Shown: in pieces, positions 7,173-13,508 of the stretch
How positions within the stretch are numbered: position 1 is the stretch's first letter
Layout of the letters: the number at the start of each line of letters is the position of its first letter
DNA from: a bacterium HR20
GTDB taxonomy: Bacteria; Bacteroidota; Ignavibacteria; Kapaibacteriales; NICIL-2
NCBI GenBank assembly: GCA_002898675.1
Contig: BEHW01000041.1
Span: forward strand, 1 to 17,125
Length of the DNA stretch: 17,125 nucleotides
Direction of reading: 5' to 3'
The notes under the pieces: generated by a model
What the model was told of the DNA's origin: nothing
What the model saw: the letters and a program-made list of their open reading frames with translations, nothing else
Databases searched by the model: none
Made by a program: the position numbers and the translations under genes

Positions 7173-8149
7173 ATCGGCTCCAGCAGTGGCGCACCCGCGT
7201 TGCCGATGAACAGTTGCGGCTCCGCGGCGTTCTGACCGCGCTCGATTGGTACACGCTTGGCATCATGGCAGTTTACTCTGTTCTGGCGATGGTGTTCTAT
7301 CCGATCGTGCCGCGTGCGACGACCATTCTTGTTACCAACGCGCTCTTTGCAACTGCAATTGTAGCGATTGCCTGGCTAAGTCAACTGACCGCAAGCAGAA
7401 CGATTCGACTGCTTCGGTTTTTCTACGTTATCCCGATGGTCTATCCAATGTACCAGCAGAGCCAGCAGCTGGTCCCGGCGCTCCATCCACGCGACTATGA
7501 CTGGCTCCTGATTGAACTTGATCGTATGCTGTTCGGCACCGATCCAACACGGTGGATGGCACAGGTTGCACATCCTGTGCTCACGGAGTACTTGCAGCTT
7601 TGTTACGTGTCGTTCTACTTGCTGCCGATCGCTGTCGCGCTGAGTTTCTTCATGCAGCGTCGCACCCTGACGATGCTTCGGTTCGGTCGAATGATTGTGT
7701 TTGGCTTTTACGTCTCGTACCTTGCGTACTTTGCACTGCCTGCGATTGGCCCACGGTTTACGCTCCATGATTTTTCTCGGCTCGATGAGGAATTGCCTGG
7801 ATTGGTGCTGACGCCAGCCTTGCGCGCGTTAGTCAACGAAGGTGGTGGGATTGAACCCGGCGAACCCTTCCCGGAGCGTGTCGTCAATCGAGACTGTTTT
7901 CCAAGCGGGCACACGATGATGACGCTGCTGACAATTATTCTCGCCTGGCGCTATCGGAGCGTGCTCCGTGTTCCTGTGACGGTCGTCGGCATAAGCCTCG
8001 TCGTTGCGACGGTCTATCTCCGTTACCACTACGTCGTGGACTTGATTGCTGGCGCTGCGTGCGCACTGGCAGTGCTATGGCTGGAGCCACGTGTCTATCG
8101 GCTACTGGTCGAGCGAAAGATTGCTGCACCTGATACTCTACTGGGATGA
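7169..8149 (+). CDS. PAP2_3-type (inositol phosphorylceramide synthase-like) membrane phosphatase/transferase
   Basis: A 326-residue polytopic membrane protein with about six hydrophobic segments. PAP2-superfamily active-site pieces are visible: PAIGPRF (191-197) in the position of the first motif, PSGH (245-248) with its active His, and YLRYHYVVD (283-291), giving the His287-xxx-Asp291 pair. The classical KxxxxxxRP motif is absent; GPR plus RYHYxxD and the segment LDRMLFGTDP are what I associate with the PAP2_3 branch, which includes inositol phosphorylceramide synthases. The substrate is likely a lipid phosphate or phospho-headgroup donor, with chemistry on the periplasmic face. The start is supported by GGGGAG (7156-7161) 7 nt upstream of the ATG and by ATGA overlap with rsmA; the frame extends upstream only as an rsmA shadow. 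It overlaps the YjbQ gene by 4 bp. Confidence 0.82.
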   Translation: MNRLQQWRTRVADEQLRLRGVLTALDWYTLGIMAVYSVLAMVFYPIVPRATTILVTNALFATAIVAIAWLSQLTASRTIRLLRFFYVIPMVYPMYQQSQQLVPALHPRDYDWLLIELDRMLFGTDPTRWMAQVAHPVLTEYLQLCYVSFYLLPIAVALSFFMQRRTLTMLRFGRMIVFGFYVSYLAYFALPAIGPRFTLHDFSRLDEELPGLVLTPALRALVNEGGGIEPGEPFPERVVNRDCFPSGHTMMTLLTIILAWRYRSVLRVPVTVVGISLVVATVYLRYHYVVDLIAGAACALAVLWLEPRVYRLLVERKIAAPDTLLG

Positions 8150-8565
8150 AAAGCTACCGCAAGGAACTCTGGTTCAACGTACCGACACGGCGAGCGTTTA
8201 TCAACATCACCTCGTTGGTCGAGGAGTGCGTTCGCGAAAGCGGGATCCGAGATGGATTGCTGCTCTGCAATGCGATGCACATTACCGCCAGCGTCTTCAT
8301 CAACGACGATGAGCAAGGGCTCCACGCAGACTTCGAGCGATGGCTCGAGCAGCTCGCACCGGAGCACCCGCACCACCAGTACCGCCATAACGACACCGGC
8401 GAGGATAACGCCGATGCGCATCTCAAACGCGAAATCATGGGGCGTGGTGTCGTCGTTGCCATCACCGATGGGAAGCTGGACTTCGGGCCGTGGGAGCAAA
8501 TTTTCTATGGTGAGTTCGATGGGATGCGACCCAAGCGAGTGCTCATCAAAATCATTGGCCAATAG
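8146..8565 (+). CDS. YjbQ/UPF0047 family protein (secondary thiamine-phosphate synthase family)
   Basis: A 139-residue single-domain protein with the full YjbQ signature: CNAMHITASVFINDDE (41-56), YRHNDTGEDNADAHLKREIMG (79-99) and ITDGKLDFGPWEQIFYGEFDG (106-126), including the conserved residues His45, His81 and His92. The family has been annotated as 'secondary thiamine-phosphate synthase' from weak activity in E. coli; the physiological role is unsettled. The ATG at 8146 overlaps the PAP2 stop (ATGA), consistent with co-translation. After its stop a 48-bp gap holds a candidate internal promoter for the last genes of the cluster. Confidence 0.92.
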   Translation: MKSYRKELWFNVPTRRAFINITSLVEECVRESGIRDGLLLCNAMHITASVFINDDEQGLHADFERWLEQLAPEHPHHQYRHNDTGEDNADAHLKREIMGRGVVVAITDGKLDFGPWEQIFYGEFDGMRPKRVLIKIIGQ

Positions 8566-8568
8566 CCG

Positions 8569-8576
8569 TACTTTTG
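8569..8576 (+). promoter_or_regulatory. Candidate internal -7 promoter box upstream of the unknown gene, ybeY and tRNA-Arg
   Basis: TACTTTTG is an exact match to the Bacteroidota TAnnTTTG box, in the only sizeable gap (8566-8613) in this part of the cluster. It lies 37 nt before the ATG at 8614, similar to the spacing at the aldehyde dehydrogenase and nth promoters. No convincing -33 TTG element is visible. It would allow the tRNA to be transcribed separately from the upstream protein genes. Confidence 0.4.
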
Positions 8577-8613
8577 CACAAGCTGTCTTACACTGGCGTG
8601 TGCGACTCTGGCA

Positions 8614-9060
8614 ATGACCTACCCACTGGAGGCACAAGATCTGGAGCGTTTCGCAGCGGTGCTCAATGCCCAGCTTCACACTGAGGCTGGCGCGTGGAGC
8701 TTAGAGCAGCGCTCCGAGCGCGGATCGCTGGAGCAACTGGTGACAATCTATCCGCGACTGGAAACACCCGATGGCGCAATGACGGTGGTCACCGTCCAAT
8801 CGCGGACTGGGTATCACCAGCTCTTCGGCTGCCAGATAGCGCTCGTCATCGAGCCTGATGAGGTGCTGTTCATCGCAAAGCAGGGTACGGTAGCTTCGTG
8901 TCTGCTTGTCGGCGCGCAACGGACATGCACACTGTATGCGAACGTGCCACTGAGTATCCTGCAGACCAAACTCGAAGAGTTAGATCCGGCAGTGCTCCTT
9001 GCTGCCATGCAGCTTTCCCTTGCCGAACACCTCCTGGTCGCGGAGTCGGATGGTCAGTGA
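8614..9060 (+). CDS. Hypothetical protein, small alpha/beta protein of unknown family
   Basis: I do not recognise this 148-residue protein. It has no signal peptide, membrane segment or metal motif. It opens with a helix (LEAQDLERFAAVLNAQL), continues through alternating strands (LVTIYPRL, MTVVTVQSR, QLFGCQIALVIE, DEVLFIAKQ, TCTLYANVPL) and ends in two helices (LSILQTKLEELD and PAVLLAAMQLSLAEHLL). Such a profile could suit a compact adaptor or chaperone-like cytosolic fold, but that is only a guess. It sits between the YjbQ gene and ybeY, has its own candidate promoter, and its last 11 bp overlap the ybeY start, so translational coupling to ybeY is likely. Codon usage looks native. Confidence 0.7.
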   Translation: MTYPLEAQDLERFAAVLNAQLHTEAGAWSLEQRSERGSLEQLVTIYPRLETPDGAMTVVTVQSRTGYHQLFGCQIALVIEPDEVLFIAKQGTVASCLLVGAQRTCTLYANVPLSILQTKLEELDPAVLLAAMQLSLAEHLLVAESDGQ

Positions 9061-9568
9061 GTTGCACTTTGTACTCCCACCAACGCGCCGCGTGCGTGGT
9101 CGGCATGTCCGGATCGAGCGTGCATGTATGCTCAACCAGCGCTTGCCACGAAACGCACTTGCTCTTGCGGTTGACCATACGCTCGTTCGAGAGGGGATTC
9201 GCACCGCACTTGTCACTGTCGTTCTTTGCGACGACGCGACCATTACACCGATCAATGCGGAGTTCCTCCAGCACAATTGGGCAACGGACGTCGTAACGTT
9301 CCCGCTGTGTCAGTCACCGCTCGAAGGAGAAATCTACATCAGCGTCGAGACAGCAGCACGCCAGGCAGCTGAGCATGGTATTGCGCTCCGCACCGAACTT
9401 ATTCGTCTTGCGGTGCACGGCACGCTCCATTTGCTCGGCTACGACGACACAACCGACGGTGCCCGCACCACGATGTACGCACGCCAGGAAGCATACGTCG
9501 AGCAAGTCGTCGCGCGACTTTGTCGGTGTGTGCAGTGTAACCGACGGCCCCGTAGTTCAGCTGGATAG
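9050..9568 (+). CDS. ybeY: Endoribonuclease/rRNA maturation factor YbeY
   Basis: A 172-residue YbeY protein (UPF0054), a single-strand-specific metallo-endoribonuclease involved in 16S 3'-end maturation and ribosome quality control. Features: FLQHNWATDVVTFPL (72-86), matching the family's 'TDVLSFP' region; GEIYISVETA (93-102); and metal site HGTLHLLGYDD, with His123, His127 and Asp133. The usual third ligand is His; Asp here fits what I recall of Bacteroidota homologues. The ATG at 9050 is chosen over a TTG at 8999; it overlaps the preceding gene by 11 bp and has GGAG just upstream. The usual family C-terminus would fall near VEQVVARL (150-157). The remaining residues CRCVQCNRRPRSSAG read into the tRNA gene, and the TAG stop (9566-9568) lies in the tRNA D loop. 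Confidence 0.9.
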   Translation: MVSELHFVLPPTRRVRGRHVRIERACMLNQRLPRNALALAVDHTLVREGIRTALVTVVLCDDATITPINAEFLQHNWATDVVTFPLCQSPLEGEIYISVETAARQAAEHGIALRTELIRLAVHGTLHLLGYDDTTDGARTTMYARQEAYVEQVVARLCRCVQCNRRPRSSAG

Positions 9569-9619
9569 AACACAGGTTTCCTAAACCTGGTGTCGGAGGT
9601 TCGAGTCCTCTCGGGGCCG
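9546..9619 (+). tRNA. tRNA-Arg (anticodon CCT)
   Basis: A full cloverleaf can be drawn: acceptor GGCCCCG (9546-9552) pairs with CGGGGCC (9612-9618); D arm GTTC/GAAC around AGCTGGATA; anticodon stem CAGGT/ACCTG with loop TTCCTAA (anticodon CCT, reading AGG); T arm GGAGG/CCTCT with loop TTCGAGT, one G-U pair; discriminator G9619. CCA is not encoded. The first 23 bases are shared with the end of ybeY, and no separate promoter is visible immediately upstream, so it is probably released from the ybeY transcript by RNase P. Confidence 0.96.
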
Positions 9620-9635
9620 CAAGATGCCGGCTGTG

Positions 9636-9908
9636 CTATTGGGAATGGGGCGAGACTGCTTCCGGAGCAGGTTCGAACTGGTAGTGGGCGATCTTGATTT
9701 CCATCGTTGCGCCCGGGGTATAGTGTGCGGCATATTCAGGCGCAGGTGCGATAACTTCCACCGTTGCCCAGCAGCCACCGCGGAATTCAAGAACGCGTGC
9801 GGTGTACACGTAGCGTCCATCGAGGTACCACCGGTAGGTGTTCCCTTGCATAGGGCGAGAGTCTTTCGGTGCCAGTTCGTGGTAGTGCGGAATATCTCGG
9901 CGCGTCAT
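9636..9908 (-). CDS. Small hypothetical protein, last gene of the asd-manC-hutI cluster
   Basis: A 90-residue protein I do not recognise. It is rich in Tyr, His and Arg near the N-terminus (RRDIPHYHELAP), then shows likely beta strands: YRWYLDGRYVYTARVLEF, CWATVEVIAP and ATMEIKIAHYQFEP. There is no signal peptide or catalytic motif. The frame opens as far up as 9980, but the ATG at 9908 is chosen because it shares bases with the hutI stop (ATGA), the same junction type as the other genes in this cluster. No Shine-Dalgarno is visible, so it would rely on coupled translation. It ends 17 bp from the convergent tRNA-Arg. Confidence 0.6.
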   Translation of the reverse strand: MTRRDIPHYHELAPKDSRPMQGNTYRWYLDGRYVYTARVLEFRGGCWATVEVIAPAPEYAAHYTPGATMEIKIAHYQFEPAPEAVSPHSQ

Positions 9909-11194
9909 AGCGAAGGAGAAGTTAGTGGAGATTCGATCCATGGAGCATCGTTGCTCACCACGCGCCTGCCCCCGATCCATACTTCGGCAACACGATTGGT
10001 ACCGAAGTGGTAAGCAAGATCGAGCACCCGAGGCGAGTCGAGCACGATGAAATCAGCATACTTACCAACGTCGAGGCTGCCGATTTCGTGTTCGTGCAGC
10101 AGTGCTGCTGCACCATGGAGTGTCGCGGCGGTGATGGCTTCCTCGACGGTCATTCCCGCAAGCTGCGTCGCCAGCGAGATGATCATTTGCATGTTCTCTG
10201 TTTGGCATGAACCAGGGTTGCAGTCGGTCGCCAGTGCGACGGTGGCTCCCGCATCAATGAGTGCACGTGCAGGTGCCATCGGCAGCCGTAGCGTGTACGC
10301 AGTGCCGGGCAGGAGCGTGGCAACAGTCCGCCAGCGGGCAAATTCTGGGATCGTTTCCGGTGCTATGTGTAACAGATGATCGGCGCTCGCTGCACCGATG
10401 CTGATGGCAAGACGGGCAGCGCCAACATCAGCGAATTCATCGGCGTGGATCTTCGGCTGCAAGTCCCAGTCCAAGCCTGCTGCAAGTATTCGTTCAGCTT
10501 CAGCAGTGGTGAAGTACCCGACGTCGGCAAACACATCACAGAACGTTGCAAGTCCGTTTCGAGCAACTTCGGGGATCAGCTCGGTGCAGAGCATCTCGAT
10601 GTAGGCTTCCCGTGAGGAAGCGTCGGGAGGAATCGCATGGGCACCGAGCAGTGTTGCGACAATGCGCACTGGCAGTTCGCGCTGCAGGCGCTCGATGACA
10701 CGGAGGAGTTTCAACTCAGCCTCGAGCGAAAGGCCGTAGCCAGACTTGACCTCGAGCGTTGTTGTGCCGTGACGGAGCGCTTCAATGATTCTCGTCCGTG
10801 CAGACACGAAAAGTTCCTCTTCGCTGGCGGCACGCGTTGCGCGCACCGTTGCCATGATACCGCCGCCACGAGTTGCAATCTCCTGGTAGCTTACTCCGCG
10901 CAAGCGGAGTGCGAATTCATCCGCACGAGAGCCAGCGAAGACTATGTGCGTGTGCGAATCAACAAAACCTGGGATGATAGCTCGTCCGCCGCAGTCGTAG
11001 CGAGCAAGAGCGGGGAATGCTGCGAAATGCTTCTCTGCCTGGCGTTGCGTGCCAACCCACAGAATGCGCTCCTCCACCAGCATTGCTGCATTGCGGATGA
11101 TGCCAAGATCGTTCATTGCGGTGCCTGGCTTTCGGCCGGAGCTTGGCGCGTGCACCGTCGCAAGTTCGGAGATGTTCGTCAGCAGCACGCTCAT
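9905..11194 (-). CDS. hutI: Imidazolonepropionase HutI
   Basis: A 429-residue cytosolic amidohydrolase converting 4-imidazolone-5-propionate to N-formimino-L-glutamate, the third step of histidine degradation. Metal and substrate residues fit HutI: His81 and His83 (DSHTHIVFAGSR), RLRGVSYQEIATRGGGI (97-113), KSGYGLSLEAELKLL (150-164), His250 (KIHADEFAD), His273 (SADHLLH) and Asp324 (LATDCNPGS). Two starts are possible: ATG at 11200 or ATG at 11194. I prefer 11194 because it forms a 4-bp ATGA overlap with the manC stop. hutH, hutU and a formiminoglutamate enzyme are not in the window, and its company (asd, manC) is not a hut operon. It overlaps the small downstream gene by 4 bp. Confidence 0.95.
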   Translation of the reverse strand: MSVLLTNISELATVHAPSSGRKPGTAMNDLGIIRNAAMLVEERILWVGTQRQAEKHFAAFPALARYDCGGRAIIPGFVDSHTHIVFAGSRADEFALRLRGVSYQEIATRGGGIMATVRATRAASEEELFVSARTRIIEALRHGTTTLEVKSGYGLSLEAELKLLRVIERLQRELPVRIVATLLGAHAIPPDASSREAYIEMLCTELIPEVARNGLATFCDVFADVGYFTTAEAERILAAGLDWDLQPKIHADEFADVGAARLAISIGAASADHLLHIAPETIPEFARWRTVATLLPGTAYTLRLPMAPARALIDAGATVALATDCNPGSCQTENMQMIISLATQLAGMTVEEAITAATLHGAAALLHEHEIGSLDVGKYADFIVLDSPRVLDLAYHFGTNRVAEVWIGGRRVVSNDAPWIESPLTSPSL

Positions 11195-12267
11195 AGCCAT
11201 TGGTCCATGCCGTTGGCACGAAGGTGCTCGACAATGCGCCGAACCTCCTGCACGCGGTCTGCAGGGCAGAGCATGACCACGTCATCGGTAACGACAGCGA
11301 CAATGTCGCGGACACCGACTGCACACAGGAGCATGTGGCGATCGGCGTAGTTCGCAAGTGTCGCATTGCTTGTATCGAGCGCAACGGTAACCCCGAGCGT
11401 GACGGTTCCACTCGGATCGGGCGGGATGATCCGCCGCACTGCATCCCACGCGCCGAGGTCGTCCCATGCAAAATCTGCCTCGAGCACTGCAATTGCCGTG
11501 GTCCGCTCCATGAGCGCATAGTCAATCGAAATATTCGGAAGCGCACCGAACGTTTGCGCAAGCAGCTCCGCGTTCCCCTCCCGATAGGCCTGGCGGAGCA
11601 GTGGAATCGCTCTGCCGAACGGTGGTGCGTGGATTCCAAGCTCGCGTTCGAAGACGTCCAGACGATAAACGAACATACCACTATTCCACCGGAACGTGCC
11701 ACGCTCGAGAAACAATGCGGCTGTGGCATAGTCCGGCTTTTCGCGGAACGAAGCGACGCGGTAGAACCCATTGCCAAGCGACGTGCCTAGCTCGATGTAG
11801 CCATAGCCAGTCTCAGGTCGCGTCGGGCGCATGCCGAAGGTGACGATTGTCTCGTGGGCTTGGGCAAAGTCAAATGCAGCACCGAGTAGCTCGGCAAACC
11901 GTTCTGTATCGCTGATGTAGTGATCTGCGGGAATGGCGGCAATGAGCGCATCTGGTTCGATCGAGCCGATGAGCGCTGCTGCAAGCGAGAGACATCCTGC
12001 CGTATTGCGCTTGGCCGGCTCGGGGATGATGTTATCGCGCGGAATCGTTGATCCGAGCACTTCTGCAATCGGCTCCTGCAAGGTTGGGCTGGTGACGATG
12101 ATGATATGCTCCGGGGGCACAACCGCAGTGCACCGAACAAGCGTGTGTTCGAGGAGCGTCTTGCCGTCGCCGAGCAGCGAAAGAAGCTGTTTGGGGCGTC
12201 GTTGACGGCTGAGCGGGAAGAATCGCTCACCGCTGCCGCCGGCCATGATGACTGTGTAACGGTTCAC
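11191..12267 (-). CDS. manC: Mannose-1-phosphate guanylyltransferase (GDP-mannose pyrophosphorylase)
   Basis: A 358-residue nucleotidyltransferase making GDP-mannose from GTP and mannose-1-phosphate, the precursor for mannosylated and fucosylated polysaccharides. Visible features: N-terminal nucleotide-binding MAGGSGERFFPLSRQRRPKQ (8-27), EPAKRNTA (83-90), PADHYI (113-118), RPETGYGYIELG (150-161), FREKPD (174-179) and WNSGMFVYR (194-202). The length fits the monofunctional enzyme; the C-terminal mannose-6-phosphate isomerase domain of bifunctional forms is absent. The start is GTG at 12267, sharing GTGA with the asd stop; the next Met is within the active-site loop. The stop overlaps hutI. 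No sugar-nucleotide or glycosyltransferase genes are alongside. Confidence 0.94.
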   Translation of the reverse strand: MNRYTVIMAGGSGERFFPLSRQRRPKQLLSLLGDGKTLLEHTLVRCTAVVPPEHIIIVTSPTLQEPIAEVLGSTIPRDNIIPEPAKRNTAGCLSLAAALIGSIEPDALIAAIPADHYISDTERFAELLGAAFDFAQAHETIVTFGMRPTRPETGYGYIELGTSLGNGFYRVASFREKPDYATAALFLERGTFRWNSGMFVYRLDVFERELGIHAPPFGRAIPLLRQAYREGNAELLAQTFGALPNISIDYALMERTTAIAVLEADFAWDDLGAWDAVRRIIPPDPSGTVTLGVTVALDTSNATLANYADRHMLLCAVGVRDIVAVVTDDVVMLCPADRVQEVRRIVEHLRANGMDQWL

Positions 12268-13283
12268 TGCACAGGTACAGGGACGGTGGAGGATGGATTT
12301 CGAAGGACGCCATGTGCGGCGAGAAGTTCCGCGATTTGAATTGCGTTCGTGGCTGCACCTTTCCGAATGTTATCAGCGACAATCCAGAGCACGATGCCGC
12401 GATCATTGTTCGGATCGCGTCGGAGACGGCCGACCCAGACCCAGTCGCTTCCGCTGGTTGAGCGCGGCGTGGGGTAATCATCGGTGACAAGGCGAACTCC
12501 AGGTGATGCAGCAAGTGTCGCCATGATTTGCTCAAGGTCCACTGGGCGAGTGCACTCGACCCAGACTGCTTCTGCGTGGGAGCGGAAGAACGGGAGCCGT
12601 ACGCACGTTGCCACGACAGCGAGCGAGGGAAGCTCCAGAATCCGCTGTAGCTCGGTCATGACCTTCCGCTCTTCCTCGCTCCAACCATCGGGAGCAAGCG
12701 GGTGGAAGACGGCATTGTGGGCAAGGGGGTGGTTGCTAATGCGTACTGTCGGTTCGTGTCCGTCGAGCTCTGCAGCAAGTTGCTCCAGACCGCGTTGTCC
12801 GGCGCCGCTGACAGATTGGTACGTTGCGACGACGACGCGCTCGATTCCATACAACTCCGCGATGGGCTTGAGTGCAACCGCCAGCTGGATTGTGGAGCAG
12901 TTGGGGTTCGCAATGATGCCGCGATGCTCCAGAGCACGATGGGAGTTGACTTCCGGAACAACGAGTGGAACGTCCGGCGCCAGTCGCCATGCGCTCGAGT
13001 TGTCAATCACTGTGGTGCCGTGCTGAGCGAAGACGGGAGCCCACGTGCGGCTCACTGCTGCGCCAGCAGAGAAGAGCGCAAGGTCGTAGTGACCACTTGG
13101 CGCCGACGGGGATAGTTCTTGCACGCGTAGCGCAGCACCTTGCCATTGAACGATCGTGCCTGCGGATCGGGCGGATGCGTAGAGTGCAAGTTCAGCGATC
13201 GGAAACTGGCGCTCCGCGAGGATGTCGAGCATTGCGCGCCCGACTAATCCGGTTGCACCAACGATTGCGATGCGGTAGCTCAT
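12264..13283 (-). CDS. asd: Aspartate-semialdehyde dehydrogenase
   Basis: A 339-residue NADPH-dependent enzyme reducing aspartyl-4-phosphate to aspartate semialdehyde, the branch-point for lysine/diaminopimelate, threonine and methionine. Motifs: N-terminal dinucleotide-binding VGATGLVG (8-15), SAGAAVSR (72-79), catalytic Cys129 in NPNCSTIQL, TYQSVSGAGQ (154-163), His236 in FFRSHAEAV, and the C-terminal VADNIRKGAATNAIQIAE (302-319). The frame continues upstream to 13406, through the tRNA region, but the ATG at 13283 gives the standard MSYRIAIVGATG start. It heads the four-gene minus-strand set, with a GTGA overlap into manC. The 115-bp upstream region is shared with the divergent tRNA-Arg. 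It is plausibly transcribed from there, but I see no clear minus-strand -7 box. Confidence 0.96.
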   Translation of the reverse strand: MSYRIAIVGATGLVGRAMLDILAERQFPIAELALYASARSAGTIVQWQGAALRVQELSPSAPSGHYDLALFSAGAAVSRTWAPVFAQHGTTVIDNSSAWRLAPDVPLVVPEVNSHRALEHRGIIANPNCSTIQLAVALKPIAELYGIERVVVATYQSVSGAGQRGLEQLAAELDGHEPTVRISNHPLAHNAVFHPLAPDGWSEEERKVMTELQRILELPSLAVVATCVRLPFFRSHAEAVWVECTRPVDLEQIMATLAASPGVRLVTDDYPTPRSTSGSDWVWVGRLRRDPNNDRGIVLWIVADNIRKGAATNAIQIAELLAAHGVLRNPSSTVPVPVQ

Positions 13284-13381
13284 CGTTCGGGATTGTCGCA
13301 CAGATGTTGTGGGAATGCAAGATAAGGCAGGACGCGCTGCATGCGTTTGGAACGTCTCCAGCACAAAGTCGCGCTGCATCC

Positions 13382-13389
13382 TATTTTTG
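13382..13389 (+). promoter_or_regulatory. Candidate -7 promoter box for tRNA-Arg(TCT) and hmgA
   Basis: TATTTTTG matches the Bacteroidota TAnnTTTG consensus exactly and ends 9 bp before the first base of the tRNA, which places the transcript start a few bases upstream of the mature 5' end. hmgA starts 37 bp after the tRNA with no visible promoter of its own, so this box probably serves both. A -33 TTG at the usual distance is not obvious. Confidence 0.5.
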
Positions 13390-13398
13390 CTGGCGCCC

Positions 13399-13472
13399 GC
13401 GCTCATAGCTCAGCTGGATAGAGCAACAGCCTTCTAAGCTGTGGGTCGCAGGTTCGAGTCCTGCTGGGCGCG
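13399..13472 (+). tRNA. tRNA-Arg (anticodon TCT)
   Basis: Cloverleaf: acceptor GCGCTCA (13399-13405) with TGGGCGC (13465-13471), including one G-U pair; D arm GCTC/GAGC around AGCTGGATA; anticodon stem ACAGC/GCTGT with loop CTTCTAA (anticodon TCT, reading AGA and probably AGG); T arm GCAGG/CCTGC with loop TTCGAGT; discriminator G13472. CCA is not encoded. It is the second AGR-decoding tRNA-Arg in this window. Confidence 0.97.
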
Positions 13473-13497
13473 CACCCTCGGGTATGTCTCACATCTT

Positions 13498-13507
13498 GGG
13501 AGCTCCC
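13498..13507 (+). promoter_or_regulatory. hmgA ribosome-binding site inside a 10-bp palindrome
   Basis: GGGAG (13498-13502) lies 6 nt before the hmgA ATG at 13509 and supports that start. It is the left half of the perfect palindrome GGGAGCTCCC, so the right half is complementary to the Shine-Dalgarno. A single-strand hairpin of only this element would lack a loop, so it is more likely coincidental or a dimerisation site than a switch. Confidence 0.5.
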
Positions 13508-13508
13508 C

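Noticed and set aside
8999..9049. TTG start extending YbeY by 17 residues
   Set aside because: It would lie deep inside the preceding gene; the ATG at 9050 already gives a protein longer than the usual YbeY.
13284..13406. N-terminal extension of asd reaching into tRNA-Arg(TCT)
   Set aside because: The extra 41 residues have no family counterpart; MSYRIAIVGATG at 13283 is the standard start.
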